DNA from: Zongyangia hominis
GTDB taxonomy: Bacteria > Bacillota > Clostridia > Oscillospirales > Ruminococcaceae
Direction: 5' to 3'
DNA: 33,413 nucleotides
Assembly: GCF_014385095.1 (NCBI RefSeq)
Contig: NZ_JACRTC010000012.1
Location: 1 to 33,413, forward strand
The notes under the pieces were generated by a model. That model was given only the letters and a program-made list of their open reading frames with translations, was not told where the DNA came from and searched no databases. The position numbers and the translations under genes were made by a program. Positions 17,601 through 23,962 of this stretch are shown piece by piece (positions within the stretch are counted from its first letter, which is position 1; the number at the start of each line of letters is the position of its first letter).

Positions 17601-17865
17601 GAAGCTTGTCGCCGGAATCGTCCACCAGGGCAATACCCTTGGAGCCACGGCGCACATACCGTCCCATTTTTTCATTCCACAGGTCATACTCGGCGCAGGC
17701 GGTGGCATCCGGGCGCTGGGCGTAAATCATCATTTGCTCGTGGAATGGGTATTTATAAAGGCGGGCGGCGGTGGTGAGAAAAGCCGTCCACTCCTTCCAG
17801 CTGCCTACAAGCTGGGTCGATACCTGTTCGGCCATCTGCCGGTAAAATTCAGCTTTGGATGGCAT
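8695..17865 (-). CDS. Giant polyvalent DNA methylase-SNF2 helicase (LtrC/ArdC-like N-terminus)
   Basis: 3056 residues from ATG 17865 (GGGAGG about 10 bp upstream; an ATG at 17886 lacks a ribosome site). Domains: about 4-110 an ArdC/LtrC-like N-terminal module (MMIYAQRPDATACAEYDLWN); about 258-377 a disordered Pro/Arg/Asp linker that overlaps tnpV; three degenerate repeat modules starting near 409, 629 and 974; a MutS domain-I-like segment at about 755-840 with QMGDFFELYGEDA; an N6-adenine methylase with motif I ILEPSCGVGNFFG (1536-1548) and motif IV NVPF (about 1600); an SNF2-type helicase with HEVGAGKTFEM (about 2213), VDEAHNYKN (about 2376), ATGTPVSNS and QRKGRIERQGN (about 2735); then a charged C-terminus. 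Such proteins are thought to methylate and remodel incoming ICE DNA against host restriction. It is part of the backbone operon. Confidence 0.92.
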   Translation of the reverse strand: MPSKAEFYRQMAEQVSTQLVGSWKEWTAFLTTAARLYKYPFHEQMMIYAQRPDATACAEYDLWNEKMGRYVRRGSKGIALVDDSGDKLRLRYVFDISDTGTREHSRTPWLWQLEEQHIGPVSAMLEQNYGVAGDNLAQQLTDVAGKLASEYWDDHQRDFRYIVDGSFLAEYDDYNIEVQFKSAATVSIAYALMSRCGLDTEQYFQHEDFMPIFDFNTPATVGALGAAVSQINQQVLRQIGVTIQIYEREQLAERSVTHGEQPDLHDERRLSDSRPEADRTAGEAPGQVRQDAESVPEGTPAPDLQSAAADREAVPAPHRDRRDSAEPSGADDAPAGERRGRDGAAESQRPDALGGPDEHLQSTGRGDSDGGAYSQLSFFLSEAEQIRIIDEAENVKTSSAFSFAQADIDHVLRLGGNTYRQRERIVAAFEEQKSTTEIADTLKTLYHGGNGIGSITAWYAEDGIHLSHGKTARYDKSAQVISWESAAERIGQLLQDGQFATNVELAEAAGYERSLLAEKFWNLYHDFSEEAREAGYLPILSNNPGRGFPEESAWLTEQLKSPEFRQNLAEEYAAFWTAYQQDRDLLRFHYHKPKEIWENLQDLSLPRTTFTSQLTEVPSVKQFISEDEIDAAMTRGSGFEGGKGRVFTFFQEPHTDKEKVDFLKHKYGIGGHSHALSGAMKSDESHDGKGLHYKKDGCPDVHFTWEKVAKRITDLIQKGRYLTEQEQAEYDKIQAEKALAEEDALQAQQPDPAVWEYNGVKERHPDDIILYQMGDFFELYGEDAKTAAAELDLNLTTRAIPGGGRVEMCGFPANRLEQVVEQLRDKHDVTISAVPKGGRERQEYSMPSIDHEAEQHINAQEAEFGADGTRVFQETEAAAAPTIRELHEQYKPIVLAAVMEDVPYRNACGHSDHENAVIEGNAAIRRAVLGSGNMELLRLYSDTPEFRQRLHREIIDETYPKLHELLHPLTDNDIDKAIQDWNGKIESKHAVVRYMEKHGREKDTAAWLAHEFDGGDGKTPFSVRPESPEGTVLPWPKVQRRIAQLIKEDRFYTEAEQDRFDNIDPIAIREALAERGIVNGELVDEEKLDNDPFIQRVMADVEAISRESVPADEPEQPSPHNLRVLVSDEEYAAARGTLRERTSYDPAVPPYNVGDIVYLDDRPHQITELRDDTVQLLPTGMSYPIYRAESRERFEQLLREDNRNDFYTEFLPANLDTVDQDLRDVLAHGLIGEADKAELSELLRNGKSNQEVALWLSRAYPNIVETMELETGETADYRTMPEGIELEVLDADEKRLAMLFFQWSEVAPLLRGMYARQLDGFEQERPEPAAETPAFQAETVAVYPGDKNNLPYDVVVQTLRTNEPEPPTPAVEPEKTLDEVLDEHPVSIQVNGEWQTFPNVKAAEEASYEEYKANLRRTAENFRITDDHLGEGGPKAKFQANVEAIKLLKYLEETTEQATPEQQKILSRYVGWGGLADAFDPDKESWSKEYAQLKELLTPEEYAAARGSTLNAHYTSPTVIKAIYEAVGRMGFETSNILEPSCGVGNFFGMLPEEMRNSRLYGVELDSISGRIAQQLYPKADITVAGFETTDRRDFYDLAVGNVPFGQYQVRDKAYDKLNFSIHNYFFAKALDQVRPGGVVAFVTSRYTMDAKDSTVRRYLAQRAELLGAIRLPNDAFKKNAGAEVVSDIIFLQKRDRPLDIVPEWTQTGQTEDGFAINRYFLDHPEMVLGRQEPESTAHGMDYTVNPIEGLELADQLHDAVKYIRGTYQEAELPELGEGEAIDTSIPADPNVKNYSYTVVDGDVYYRENSCMVRPDLNATAEARVKGLVGLRECVQQLIDLQMDAATPDSAIQDKQAELNRLYDSFSAKYGLINDRANRLAFADDSSYYLLCALEVIDEDGKLERKADMFTKRTIKPHKAVDTVDTASEALAVSISEKAFVDMAYMAELTGKTGDELAAELQGVIFRVPGQLEKDGTPHYVTADEYLSGNVRRKLRQAQRAAQQDPSFAVNVEALTAAQPKDLDASEIEVRLGATWIDKEYIQQFMYETFDTPFYLQRNIEVNYSSFTAEWQITGKSSVSQNNVAAYTTYGTSRANAYKILEDSLNLRDVRIYDTIEDADGKERRVLNAKETTLAAQKQQAIRDAFKDWIWKDPDRRQALVRQYNEEMNSTRPREYDGGHITFGGMNPAITLREHQKNAIAHVLYGGNTLLAHEVGAGKTFEMVAAAMESKRLGLCQKSLFVVPNHLTEQWASEFLRLYPSANILVTTKKDFETHNRKKFCARIATGDYDAIIMGHSQFEKIPISRERQERLLQEQIDEITEGIAEVKYSGGERFTVKQLERTKKSLEARLEKLQAESRKDDVVTFEQLGVDRLFVDEAHNYKNLFLYTKMRNVAGLSTSDAQKSSDMFAKCRYMDELTGNRGVIFATGTPVSNSMTELYTMQRYLQYDRLQELNMTHFDCWASRFGETVTALELAPEGTGYRARTRFSKFFNLPELMNLFREVADIKTADQLNLPTPEVEYHNIVAQPTEHQKEMVQVLSERASRVHSGSVDPSEDNMLKITGDGRKLGLDQRIINQLLPDEPGTKVNQCVGNIMQIWRDGEADKLTQLVFCDISTPQAAPSKKAAKQLDNPTLHALEQAVPLDEPEPAFTIYEDIRQKLIAQGMPAEQIAFIHEAKTEVQKKELFSKVRTGQVRVLLGSTSKMGAGTNVQDRLVALHDLDCPWRPGDLAQRKGRIERQGNQNPLVHVYRYVTEGTFDAYLWQTVENKQKFISQIMTSKSPVRSCDDVDETALSFAEIKALCAGDPRIKERMDLDVEVARLKLMKADHQSKQYRLEDQLLKYFPQEIETNKGFIKGFEADLETLAAHPHPEDGFAGMEIRGDVLTDKENAGAALLDACKEVKGSEPVQIGSYRGFTMSVEFSAWKQEYTLLLKGQMTHRASLGTDPRGNLTRIDNALAQMPQRLEAVKNQLDNLYQQQAAAKEEIGKPFPFEDDLRVKSARLVELDTLLNIDGKGHAQPETVVAKSARPSVLDSLKRPVPPRSPEKKPKQHEEVR
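16737..17093 (-). CDS. tnpV: TnpV family protein, nested in the helicase gene in the +1 frame
   Basis: 118 residues beginning MENSLTYTMNGDYQIPDLKL and including YLKEHRPLIYNQLL and MRWVGLMNTCKAQAEEI, the hallmark pattern of the transposon-encoded TnpV family (unknown function, small helical protein). AAAGGAG lies 8 bp before the ATG. The whole gene lies within the giant helicase gene on the same strand, shifted +1. The open frame continues upstream of the ATG but that part only shadows the helicase. In the helicase frame the same DNA encodes a linker rich in D, R, P, E and G with almost no hydrophobic residues, which suggests that tnpV carries the real constraint here. Confidence 0.8.
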   Translation of the reverse strand: MENSLTYTMNGDYQIPDLKLTEQPEKPLGKYGRMRKAYLKEHRPLIYNQLLLTEKLYPHLIEIDETAQSRLEQMMPQLAKDAGATEQLKASDPMRWVGLMNTCKAQAEEILMAELIHS

Positions 17866-17897
17866 GGTTTTCTGTCCTCCCTTCATGTTGAATAGAA

Positions 17898-17924
17898 ATG
17901 GGACGGCATATCAGGCCGTCCCAT
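17898..17924 (-). terminator. Hairpin between TTRAP and the helicase gene
   Basis: ATGGGACGGC (17898-17907) and its exact complement (17915-17924) with a 7-nt loop. On the minus strand TTTCTATT follows, a weak U-tract. It sits 33 bp before the helicase start, so it may act as a partial terminator or attenuator lowering helicase expression. Confidence 0.55.
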
Positions 17925-17944
17925 CAGGTCTTTATGTGTGTTTT

Positions 17945-18160
17945 TTACTCGTCGAAATCTGGGTACAGCTCCAGTTCGGCAAACTCGGTGTCGTTCATAG
18001 CTTGGAGTTTACCCAGGGCGCTGTCCGTCAGTTCCCGCAGCTCGGCTTCCTCCGGCGAAAGCTCACCGCGCATCTCCGTCAGAGCGTCGATCAGCCCGGT
18101 GCGGCTGCCGGTGTTGTAGATGCAAAGAAGGTTCGTTTCCTCAAAGGTGAAGTTGTTCAT
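17945..18160 (-). CDS. TTRAP: putative transposon-transfer assisting protein
   Basis: 71 residues, acidic, with MNNFTFEETNLLCIYNTGSR and RTGLIDALTEMRG, then SPEEAELRELTDSALGKL and the end YPDFDE, the recognisable TTRAP pattern of ICEs. Biochemical role unknown; named for its association with transposon transfer. GGGAG lies 7 bp before the ATG, which is 1 bp after the stop of the CHC2 gene, so it is translationally coupled to it. A hairpin follows before the helicase. Confidence 0.85.
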   Translation of the reverse strand: MNNFTFEETNLLCIYNTGSRTGLIDALTEMRGELSPEEAELRELTDSALGKLQAMNDTEFAELELYPDFDE

Positions 18161-18161
18161 A

Positions 18162-21100
18162 TCAAAGCTCCCTTTCCGCGCTCTTTTTTTGCGCTGTCTT
18201 TTTGTGTTCCGTCTTGGGCTGGCTTTTCAGCTGCTCCATTACGGACTTTTTCTTTTCCCGTTCCTCTCGATGGACGGCTGCTGCCAAGTCCATAAGAGAA
18301 ATGGGCTGACCACTGCGGGCCTGTTGTTCCAGCTGGGCCACTGTCGGCTCCTTTGGGCCGTTATTGATGATACCGTCGATCATGCCGTAATCATCTTCCA
18401 CCGTCATTTCCGCATTTCTCAGCGAATTTTCCGGCAAGAAACCTTGCACCTGGGTGAAACCAACACTGTCGCAGTAATGACAGGATACCTGACCATTCTG
18501 CTTGATGGCAACGATGTCACTGACGCTCATAGACGGGCTGTGAAAATCCACCGGCTTTTGCAGATTGAACTGCTCATACAGCCTTTCCAGCTGCTCCATA
18601 GTGCTGCCGGAACCGTCCAGAGGGGCGGTATAGATAAGGTCATAGTTACTCCGCTCTACGGACAGATTGTGCGATTGCAGCCAATCCAGATTCATAAAAC
18701 GCACATTCTGCGGGTCATCCTTGCTCACCTGATAAATAGCAAAACAATTTCCCTCATGGGAAAGAAACGCCTGTTCCCGTTCCAACTGCCGATCCTGTCG
18801 TTCCAAAACTTTTTCGTGAAAGTCCGGGCTTTGCTCCCATTCCTCGCGGGACACAGCAAAGATACCGTCATGGGCGTCCAGGTCGGCAGTGTCAAAGGCC
18901 ATTTCCGGGTTTTCACCCTCCTGGACGATATAAACGGTCAGGTCTCGCTCCATCAGCTCATAGGCTCGCTCTTTGGAGAGGGGCAGAAGGTCACCGTCCA
19001 GGTAGCCGCATTTCTCCAGATCATCCTGAGTCAGTGCCGGGTCCGGCATGGGATACTCGTCCAACGCCTGCTCCTGGGCATCCGGCAGCTGGGTGGCGGC
19101 AGCTTCTGTGGTCTGCTGGCTGACCTGTTCCTGCATCTGGTGGTAAGCCGCCTCCTGCAAAGTCTCGATCATGGACAGCGGCGCATACTTGATGGACTTG
19201 CCGCCCATCCCCAGGTCCTCGCAGATATGGCTAACCGCTGTGGAACGGCCCATATCCGGCCCGTCCAACTGGCCGCCGTCCATCTGCTTCATGGTTGCCA
19301 CATCGTAGAGCGTGTAGTCCCAGCCGGTGTCGCAGGGCTGAACATGAAGGTAGCTGGTATCATCCAGCACCAACAGGGCCTCCCGGTACTCGGCGCTGGG
19401 CTGGACACTTTCGGTATTTTCCGGCTCGGTCAGCTGTTCCGGTTCAGTCATCGGCACCAGCTGATCCAAGCGTCCCATAAGCTCGGCAGCTTTTTGGGTG
19501 GTTTCATCCGGTTCATCCTCGTTCACGATATTCTGGAGCCATTCGCGTACACCGCTGGCATCTCCGCTTCGGAGTGTGGCAGTCAGTTCGTGCAGTGCGT
19601 CCTCACGGCTATCTGCATTGTTCCGATACTCATAAGGGTCATAATCGAAAGTGAACTGGTCGATGTCTGCTGCCAGCTGCTCGATAGAGTCCTGCTGCGG
19701 TTCCGTGGCGGCAGTCAGGTCAATGCCGCGCTCCTTGCAGATTTCCTTGTAGTTGCGCTCGATGTCGTTAATCAGCTCGCAGGAAGTCTTGTTGATGGTC
19801 TCCAGACTGGCCCGCAGCTCCTTCAGCTCCTTGTCCTTCGACCAGGAAGCGATGTAGCCAAAACTGTTCTCGCCGGTCTGGATGCCGAAATACTGGCAAA
19901 CCGCATAAGAAATGCTCTCGGCCTCCACTTCCTCGGTGTTGCGGTTCTTGGCGGCCTGTTTCACCGCCGTCAGATCTTCCTCCACTTCCAACCGCCACTC
20001 AAACCGATTCTCGTCCACATAGCGCCAGCCTTCCTCGGCGGCGGCCTGTTCCGCCTCTGCTTCGGTGGCGAAGTCCAGACGGAAGTCATGCTTGGTGCCG
20101 CCCTCGCTCACCATCACGATCTTCCAGGTCGGCTCCGCTTCGTACTTTTTGGGGTCGTGGAGCTTACTGTGCGCGGTCTCATGGACAGCGGCGGAAACAG
20201 TCTGCACCTCGCTCATGCCTTCCCGGATGGCGATCCGCTGCTGGTCAGAGGAGAAATAGCCGTCCATGTTCTCGGCCATCGGCTCAAACTCGATGGGAAC
20301 CGGAGCCGAGCGGCGCAGAGCTTCCATGAAAGCCTCATAGTGCGGCACCGTCCCGGACAGGCTGGAGGCCAGCTCTGGCAGGGGCTTTCCGTCCGTCTGG
20401 CTCACATCGAACACCTTCACCGGACGGAACATGGGGATTTCAATTTCTTTTTCCTCCATGACCGCCTTGCCATCCGCGTCCAGGATGGGTGCATGAGTAT
20501 CCGGGTCGCGCTTCATTTCCTCGATCTTCTTTTTGTAGGGCGTGGGGGCAATGATGGTGATACCATGCTCACCCTTTTTCACATGGCGCTCAAACTGATT
20601 TTTCCACTTGTTGAACCCGGCCACCAGGGTGGCGTCCGGGCGCTGCATATAGATGAGCATGGTGTTGTTGACGGAGTAGCGGTGGAACTTGGACATGACG
20701 GACAGATAGCGCATATACTTCTCGCTCTCAAACAGTTCCTTGATACCCTGTTCAATGCCCGCTGTGATCTCTTGTAACCGTTCTCGATTGGTGGTCTTAT
20801 CAGCCATGAATTTCACTCTCCTTTCCAATTTGGCTATTTCTGATTGATGTTCGGCAATCCACAGCTTTTGCTCCTCCGGGCTGTTCTCCAGAAAAAAATC
20901 CAGCAGATAGCCCACATAGTCCTTTTTCTGGATTGCCTCCATGAATCGGGGATGTGGATTTTCCTCCGGTGTTTTGGGTGTGTAGTCCGTTTCCCACTTG
21001 CGGAGCAAATGAAAGTAGTCGGCCAGGACACGAAAGGCATGGTCTCGGTCCTCCTTGAATTTCTGCGCCTCGGATTTCTGGCGGACATGGCGTCGCCGGG

Positions 21101-21383
21101 GAGGGGCCTGACTGTCATAAGCCAGGCCAAAATCCTGGGCCAGCTTCTCGGCGGCCTCTTTGGGGGACAGATTGTAGAGCCTCGCTGTGAAGTCAATCAC
21201 ATCGCCGGTGGCTCCGCAGCCAAAGCAATAAAAATATTCCTCGTTCAGCTTCATGCTGGGATTTTTGTCATCGTGGAAGGGACAACAGGCCATGCCGCTC
21301 CGGTTGACCTCGATTCCGTACATCTGCGCTGCTTCTCGGACGGTGATGGACTGCTTGACAGCCTCAAAGACACTTTCAGCCAT
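18162..21383 (-). CDS. CHC2 zinc finger-ArdC-YodL-DUF4316 polyvalent protein
   Basis: 1073 residues. Residues 1-100 are a primase-type CHC2 zinc finger (C34, H37, C53, C56: CPFH...CFGC) without the TOPRIM catalytic part. From about 193 an ArdC-like module begins (MLIYMQRPDATLVAGFNKW), with a zincin site VHETAHSKLH near 398-408. A region near 690-760 resembles a polyvalent-protein-associated domain. The C-terminus carries YodL (about 880-985) and DUF4316 (about 985-1073, NGPKEPTVAQLEQQARSGQP). ArdC-type proteins shield incoming single-stranded DNA from restriction. The start is 2 bp after the previous stop. M193 has its own ribosome site, AAGGAG 10 bp upstream, so a shorter product lacking the zinc finger is likely or was ancestral. 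Confidence 0.87.
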   Translation of the reverse strand: MAESVFEAVKQSITVREAAQMYGIEVNRSGMACCPFHDDKNPSMKLNEEYFYCFGCGATGDVIDFTARLYNLSPKEAAEKLAQDFGLAYDSQAPPRRRHVRQKSEAQKFKEDRDHAFRVLADYFHLLRKWETDYTPKTPEENPHPRFMEAIQKKDYVGYLLDFFLENSPEEQKLWIAEHQSEIAKLERRVKFMADKTTNRERLQEITAGIEQGIKELFESEKYMRYLSVMSKFHRYSVNNTMLIYMQRPDATLVAGFNKWKNQFERHVKKGEHGITIIAPTPYKKKIEEMKRDPDTHAPILDADGKAVMEEKEIEIPMFRPVKVFDVSQTDGKPLPELASSLSGTVPHYEAFMEALRRSAPVPIEFEPMAENMDGYFSSDQQRIAIREGMSEVQTVSAAVHETAHSKLHDPKKYEAEPTWKIVMVSEGGTKHDFRLDFATEAEAEQAAAEEGWRYVDENRFEWRLEVEEDLTAVKQAAKNRNTEEVEAESISYAVCQYFGIQTGENSFGYIASWSKDKELKELRASLETINKTSCELINDIERNYKEICKERGIDLTAATEPQQDSIEQLAADIDQFTFDYDPYEYRNNADSREDALHELTATLRSGDASGVREWLQNIVNEDEPDETTQKAAELMGRLDQLVPMTEPEQLTEPENTESVQPSAEYREALLVLDDTSYLHVQPCDTGWDYTLYDVATMKQMDGGQLDGPDMGRSTAVSHICEDLGMGGKSIKYAPLSMIETLQEAAYHQMQEQVSQQTTEAAATQLPDAQEQALDEYPMPDPALTQDDLEKCGYLDGDLLPLSKERAYELMERDLTVYIVQEGENPEMAFDTADLDAHDGIFAVSREEWEQSPDFHEKVLERQDRQLEREQAFLSHEGNCFAIYQVSKDDPQNVRFMNLDWLQSHNLSVERSNYDLIYTAPLDGSGSTMEQLERLYEQFNLQKPVDFHSPSMSVSDIVAIKQNGQVSCHYCDSVGFTQVQGFLPENSLRNAEMTVEDDYGMIDGIINNGPKEPTVAQLEQQARSGQPISLMDLAAAVHREEREKKKSVMEQLKSQPKTEHKKTAQKKSAEREL

Positions 21384-21385
21384 GC

Positions 21386-21667
21386 TTACTCATTGCCTTT
21401 CTTGGGGGTGGGCGGCCTGTATCCGGCAGCCTTGGCCAGTTCACTGGCTGCCTTACGGCGCTCGGCGCTGTAAGGTTCCCGGACGGACACACAGCGTTTG
21501 GGAACGAGAAAGGTCTGGCGGTCCTTTTTCACAATCTGGTCCGGGTATTTCTCTGCCAGTCGCCGCAGCTTCTCCAGCAGCCGGGGGTCATGGGTATAGA
21601 CCTCGGCGGTGGCTTCGGCCTGGTTGTAGAGGATGATGGTTTCCTGTTCATAGCGTGAGAGCTTCAT
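21386..21667 (-). CDS. Hypothetical ICE protein between topB and the CHC2 gene
   Basis: 93 residues, not assigned to a named family. It has a helical N-terminus (MKLSRYEQETIILYNQAEAT), a middle LLEKLRRLAEKYPDQIVKKD and a proline/lysine-rich tail. Basic overall, so nucleic-acid binding is possible. The ATG overlaps the topB stop as ATGA and its stop is 2 bp before the next gene. It is conserved in position in this class of ICE as I know it. Confidence 0.75.
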   Translation of the reverse strand: MKLSRYEQETIILYNQAEATAEVYTHDPRLLEKLRRLAEKYPDQIVKKDRQTFLVPKRCVSVREPYSAERRKAASELAKAAGYRPPTPKKGNE

Positions 21668-23763
21668 CGTTTGCCACCTTTCTGCTGGTCAAACTCCAGC
21701 TTGAAGTTGGCGTACTGCCCATCATCCGCCAACACCACAGTGGCATCGTAGGTCTTGCCGGTTTTCTCGGAGTACAAGCCCCTCACATGAGCGCGGCCAT
21801 CTTTGAGCAGTGCCGTTACGATGGCTTTGGTAGGTTGCTTGTGCTTCATCTCCCACCACTTGTTGTTTTTCCAAATTGCAAATTTGCAAGATTCTGTCTG
21901 ACAGAAGAAGCCTTTTTGCATTTCTGCAACCTCTCCGCCACAGCGGGGGCATTTGCCCACCACTTCGTGGGAAGGGCTGAACAAATACTCCGTTCCCTTG
22001 ATAGCTTGATAGGTTCCCACAAGTTCTTTGAGCATGGCACTAATCCCAGCCATGAAATCCTCCGGGGCCAGCTCGCCACGCTCGATCTCACCCAGCCGGT
22101 ACTCCCACTCAGCAGTCAGAAGGGGCGATTGCAGCTGCTCCGGCAACACGGTGATAAGGGATACCGCGTCATGGGATGGCATGAGCTGCACGGTTTTCTT
22201 GCTCTTTTTGCGCTCCAAAAAGCCGGTGGAAACCAGCTTTTCCAGAATCCCGGCGCGGGTGGCCGGGGTCCCCAGGCCCTTGCGCTCGGCATCCTCCGGC
22301 ATATCGTCCTTCCCGGCAGTCTCCATTGCGGAGAGTAGCGTATCTTCGGTGAAGTGCTTGGGCGGGGTGGTCTTGCCCTCCTTGACGGTAGCACCAGAAA
22401 GGGGCAGCGTCTGACCTTCAGACAGCTCAGGCAGAGCCTTGTCCTCGGGTTCTTTGTCCTGCTCCACATTCTTCAGCCCTGCGCGATAGGCAGCGTCCAG
22501 CGCCCGCCAGCCGTAATTTTTCACTGTGCGGCCTTTGGCAGTAAACTCCGCTCCGGCGCACTCGACAACAACGGCGGTTTCCGCAAAGGTATAGGGCTGG
22601 GCCACGGCGCACAGCAGGCGCAGAGCCACCAACTCCAGCACCGCCTTTTCGCCCACCGGCAGGCCGGACAGGTCCGCGCCCTGGAGGTTGCGGGTAGGGA
22701 TCACTGCATGATGGTCGGTCACTTTCTTGTCGTTGACAATCTGGGCGGCATTGCAGGCAATCTCCATGCCATTGGAAAAGGGCATCGCCCCGGCAGTGAG
22801 CTGGACCAGCTCCGGTAGACTCGCCGCCATATCCGAAGTCAGATAGCGGCTGTCCGTCCGAGGGTAGGTACAGAGCTTCTTTTCATACAAATTTTGCAGG
22901 TAGTCCAGGGTTTGCTGGGCGGTGAACCCCAGCAGCCGGTTGGCGTCCCGTTGGAGGGTGGTCAGGTCATAGAGGGCGGGCGGCTTCTCGGATTTGTTTT
23001 TGCGCCCCACTTTTTTCACTGTGGCAGCCGCACCTTGGCAGGCCGTTTTCAGCTGTTGGGCGGCAGCCTTGTCTGCCATGCGCTCCCCGGAAACGGTGAA
23101 ACCGGGCAGCTCCAGTGTGACCGTGTAGAATGGCACCGGCTTGAAGGTGTCGATCTCGGCTTCTCGCTGGACAATGAGGGCCAGCGTCGGGGACATGACA
23201 CGTCCGATGTTGAGGGTCCGGTGGTACAGCACGGAAAACAGCCGGGTGGCATTGATACCCACCAGCCAGTCCGCTTTGGCGCGGCAGAGGGCCGCATCCC
23301 GCAGGCCGTCATAGTCTGCACCGGGGCGCAGGTTTGCAAAGCCCTCCCGGATGGCGGAATCCTCCATTGAGGAAATCCAGAGCCGCTTCATGGGCTTCTG
23401 GCAGCCCGCCAGCTCATAGACGCTGCGGAAGATCAGCTCCCCCTCGCGTCCGGCGTCGCAGGCGTTTACCACTTCGGTCACATCCGGGGCGTTCATCAGC
23501 TGCTTCAGCACATCAAACTGTTTCTTCTTGTCCTTGCTCACCACCATCTGCCAGGGTTCCGGCAGAATGGGCAGATCGTCATAGCGCCACTTGGCGTAGT
23601 CCGGGTTATAAGCGTCGGCGTCGGCCAGACCAGCCAGATGGCCCACACACCAGCTGACCCGCCAGCCGCCGCCCTCCAGATAGCCGTCCTTGCGGGCGGT
23701 GGCCCCAATCACGGCGGCCAGACTTTGGGCAACGGACGGTTTCTCAGCGATCACCAGCTTCAT
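21664..23763 (-). CDS. topB: DNA topoisomerase III (type IA)
   Basis: 699 residues, the normal length for ICE-borne TopB. The TOPRIM part starts MKLVIAEKPSVAQ with E7 and has NACDAGREGELIF (about 100-112) for metal binding. The catalytic tyrosine lies in LCTYPRTDSRYLTSD at about residue 299. The C-terminus has a zinc ribbon (CPRCGG...CQTESC, about 600-625). It relaxes and decatenates DNA and probably resolves intermediates during ICE excision, replication and transfer. The start overlaps the end of the Cys-rich VLP gene by 20 bp and the stop overlaps the next gene by 4 bp, marking a tightly coupled operon. Confidence 0.95.
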   Translation of the reverse strand: MKLVIAEKPSVAQSLAAVIGATARKDGYLEGGGWRVSWCVGHLAGLADADAYNPDYAKWRYDDLPILPEPWQMVVSKDKKKQFDVLKQLMNAPDVTEVVNACDAGREGELIFRSVYELAGCQKPMKRLWISSMEDSAIREGFANLRPGADYDGLRDAALCRAKADWLVGINATRLFSVLYHRTLNIGRVMSPTLALIVQREAEIDTFKPVPFYTVTLELPGFTVSGERMADKAAAQQLKTACQGAAATVKKVGRKNKSEKPPALYDLTTLQRDANRLLGFTAQQTLDYLQNLYEKKLCTYPRTDSRYLTSDMAASLPELVQLTAGAMPFSNGMEIACNAAQIVNDKKVTDHHAVIPTRNLQGADLSGLPVGEKAVLELVALRLLCAVAQPYTFAETAVVVECAGAEFTAKGRTVKNYGWRALDAAYRAGLKNVEQDKEPEDKALPELSEGQTLPLSGATVKEGKTTPPKHFTEDTLLSAMETAGKDDMPEDAERKGLGTPATRAGILEKLVSTGFLERKKSKKTVQLMPSHDAVSLITVLPEQLQSPLLTAEWEYRLGEIERGELAPEDFMAGISAMLKELVGTYQAIKGTEYLFSPSHEVVGKCPRCGGEVAEMQKGFFCQTESCKFAIWKNNKWWEMKHKQPTKAIVTALLKDGRAHVRGLYSEKTGKTYDATVVLADDGQYANFKLEFDQQKGGKR

Positions 23764-23962
23764 GGTTTTTCATCCTCCTTTCCCGCAGCCATGCGGTCAG
23801 CTGCCGGTGGCAGAATCCCACGCAGGGCTGACCGTCACGGTAATTTCCGCAGCCATAACAGGGGTGGCCGGGAGATAAAGTAGGAGGACGGGAAGTTTCC
23901 TTCCCGCCCTCCGGCCTGCGTGTCATCATGCGTTCATAGGGGCTGTCGGTGAAGCGGGTCAA
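23744..23962 (-). CDS. Cysteine-rich VLP domain protein
   Basis: 72 residues beginning TRFTDSPYERMMTRRP with a cysteine cluster CYGCGNYRDGQPCVGFCHR at about 35-53, as in the small Cys-rich VLP family of ICEs; probably metal-binding, function unknown. It starts with TTG overlapping the DUF4366 stop (TTGA), with only a weak GAGG about 10 bp upstream, so translation likely depends on coupling. The 3' end overlaps the topB start by 20 bp and contains the topB ribosome site (GGAGG). Confidence 0.75.
   Translation of the reverse strand: MTRFTDSPYERMMTRRPEGGKETSRPPTLSPGHPCYGCGNYRDGQPCVGFCHRQLTAWLRERRMKNHEAGDR

Noticed and set aside
8683..17895. Very long open frames on the plus strand opposite the methylase-helicase gene (up to about 790 codons)
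   Set aside because: They lie antisense to a gene with clear motifs throughout, have no ribosome sites, and their composition is what GC-rich third positions of the opposite gene produce.
18120..20777. An 885-codon plus-strand open frame opposite the CHC2/ArdC/YodL gene
   Set aside because: Antisense shadow of a well-supported polyvalent protein; sequence shows no family pattern.
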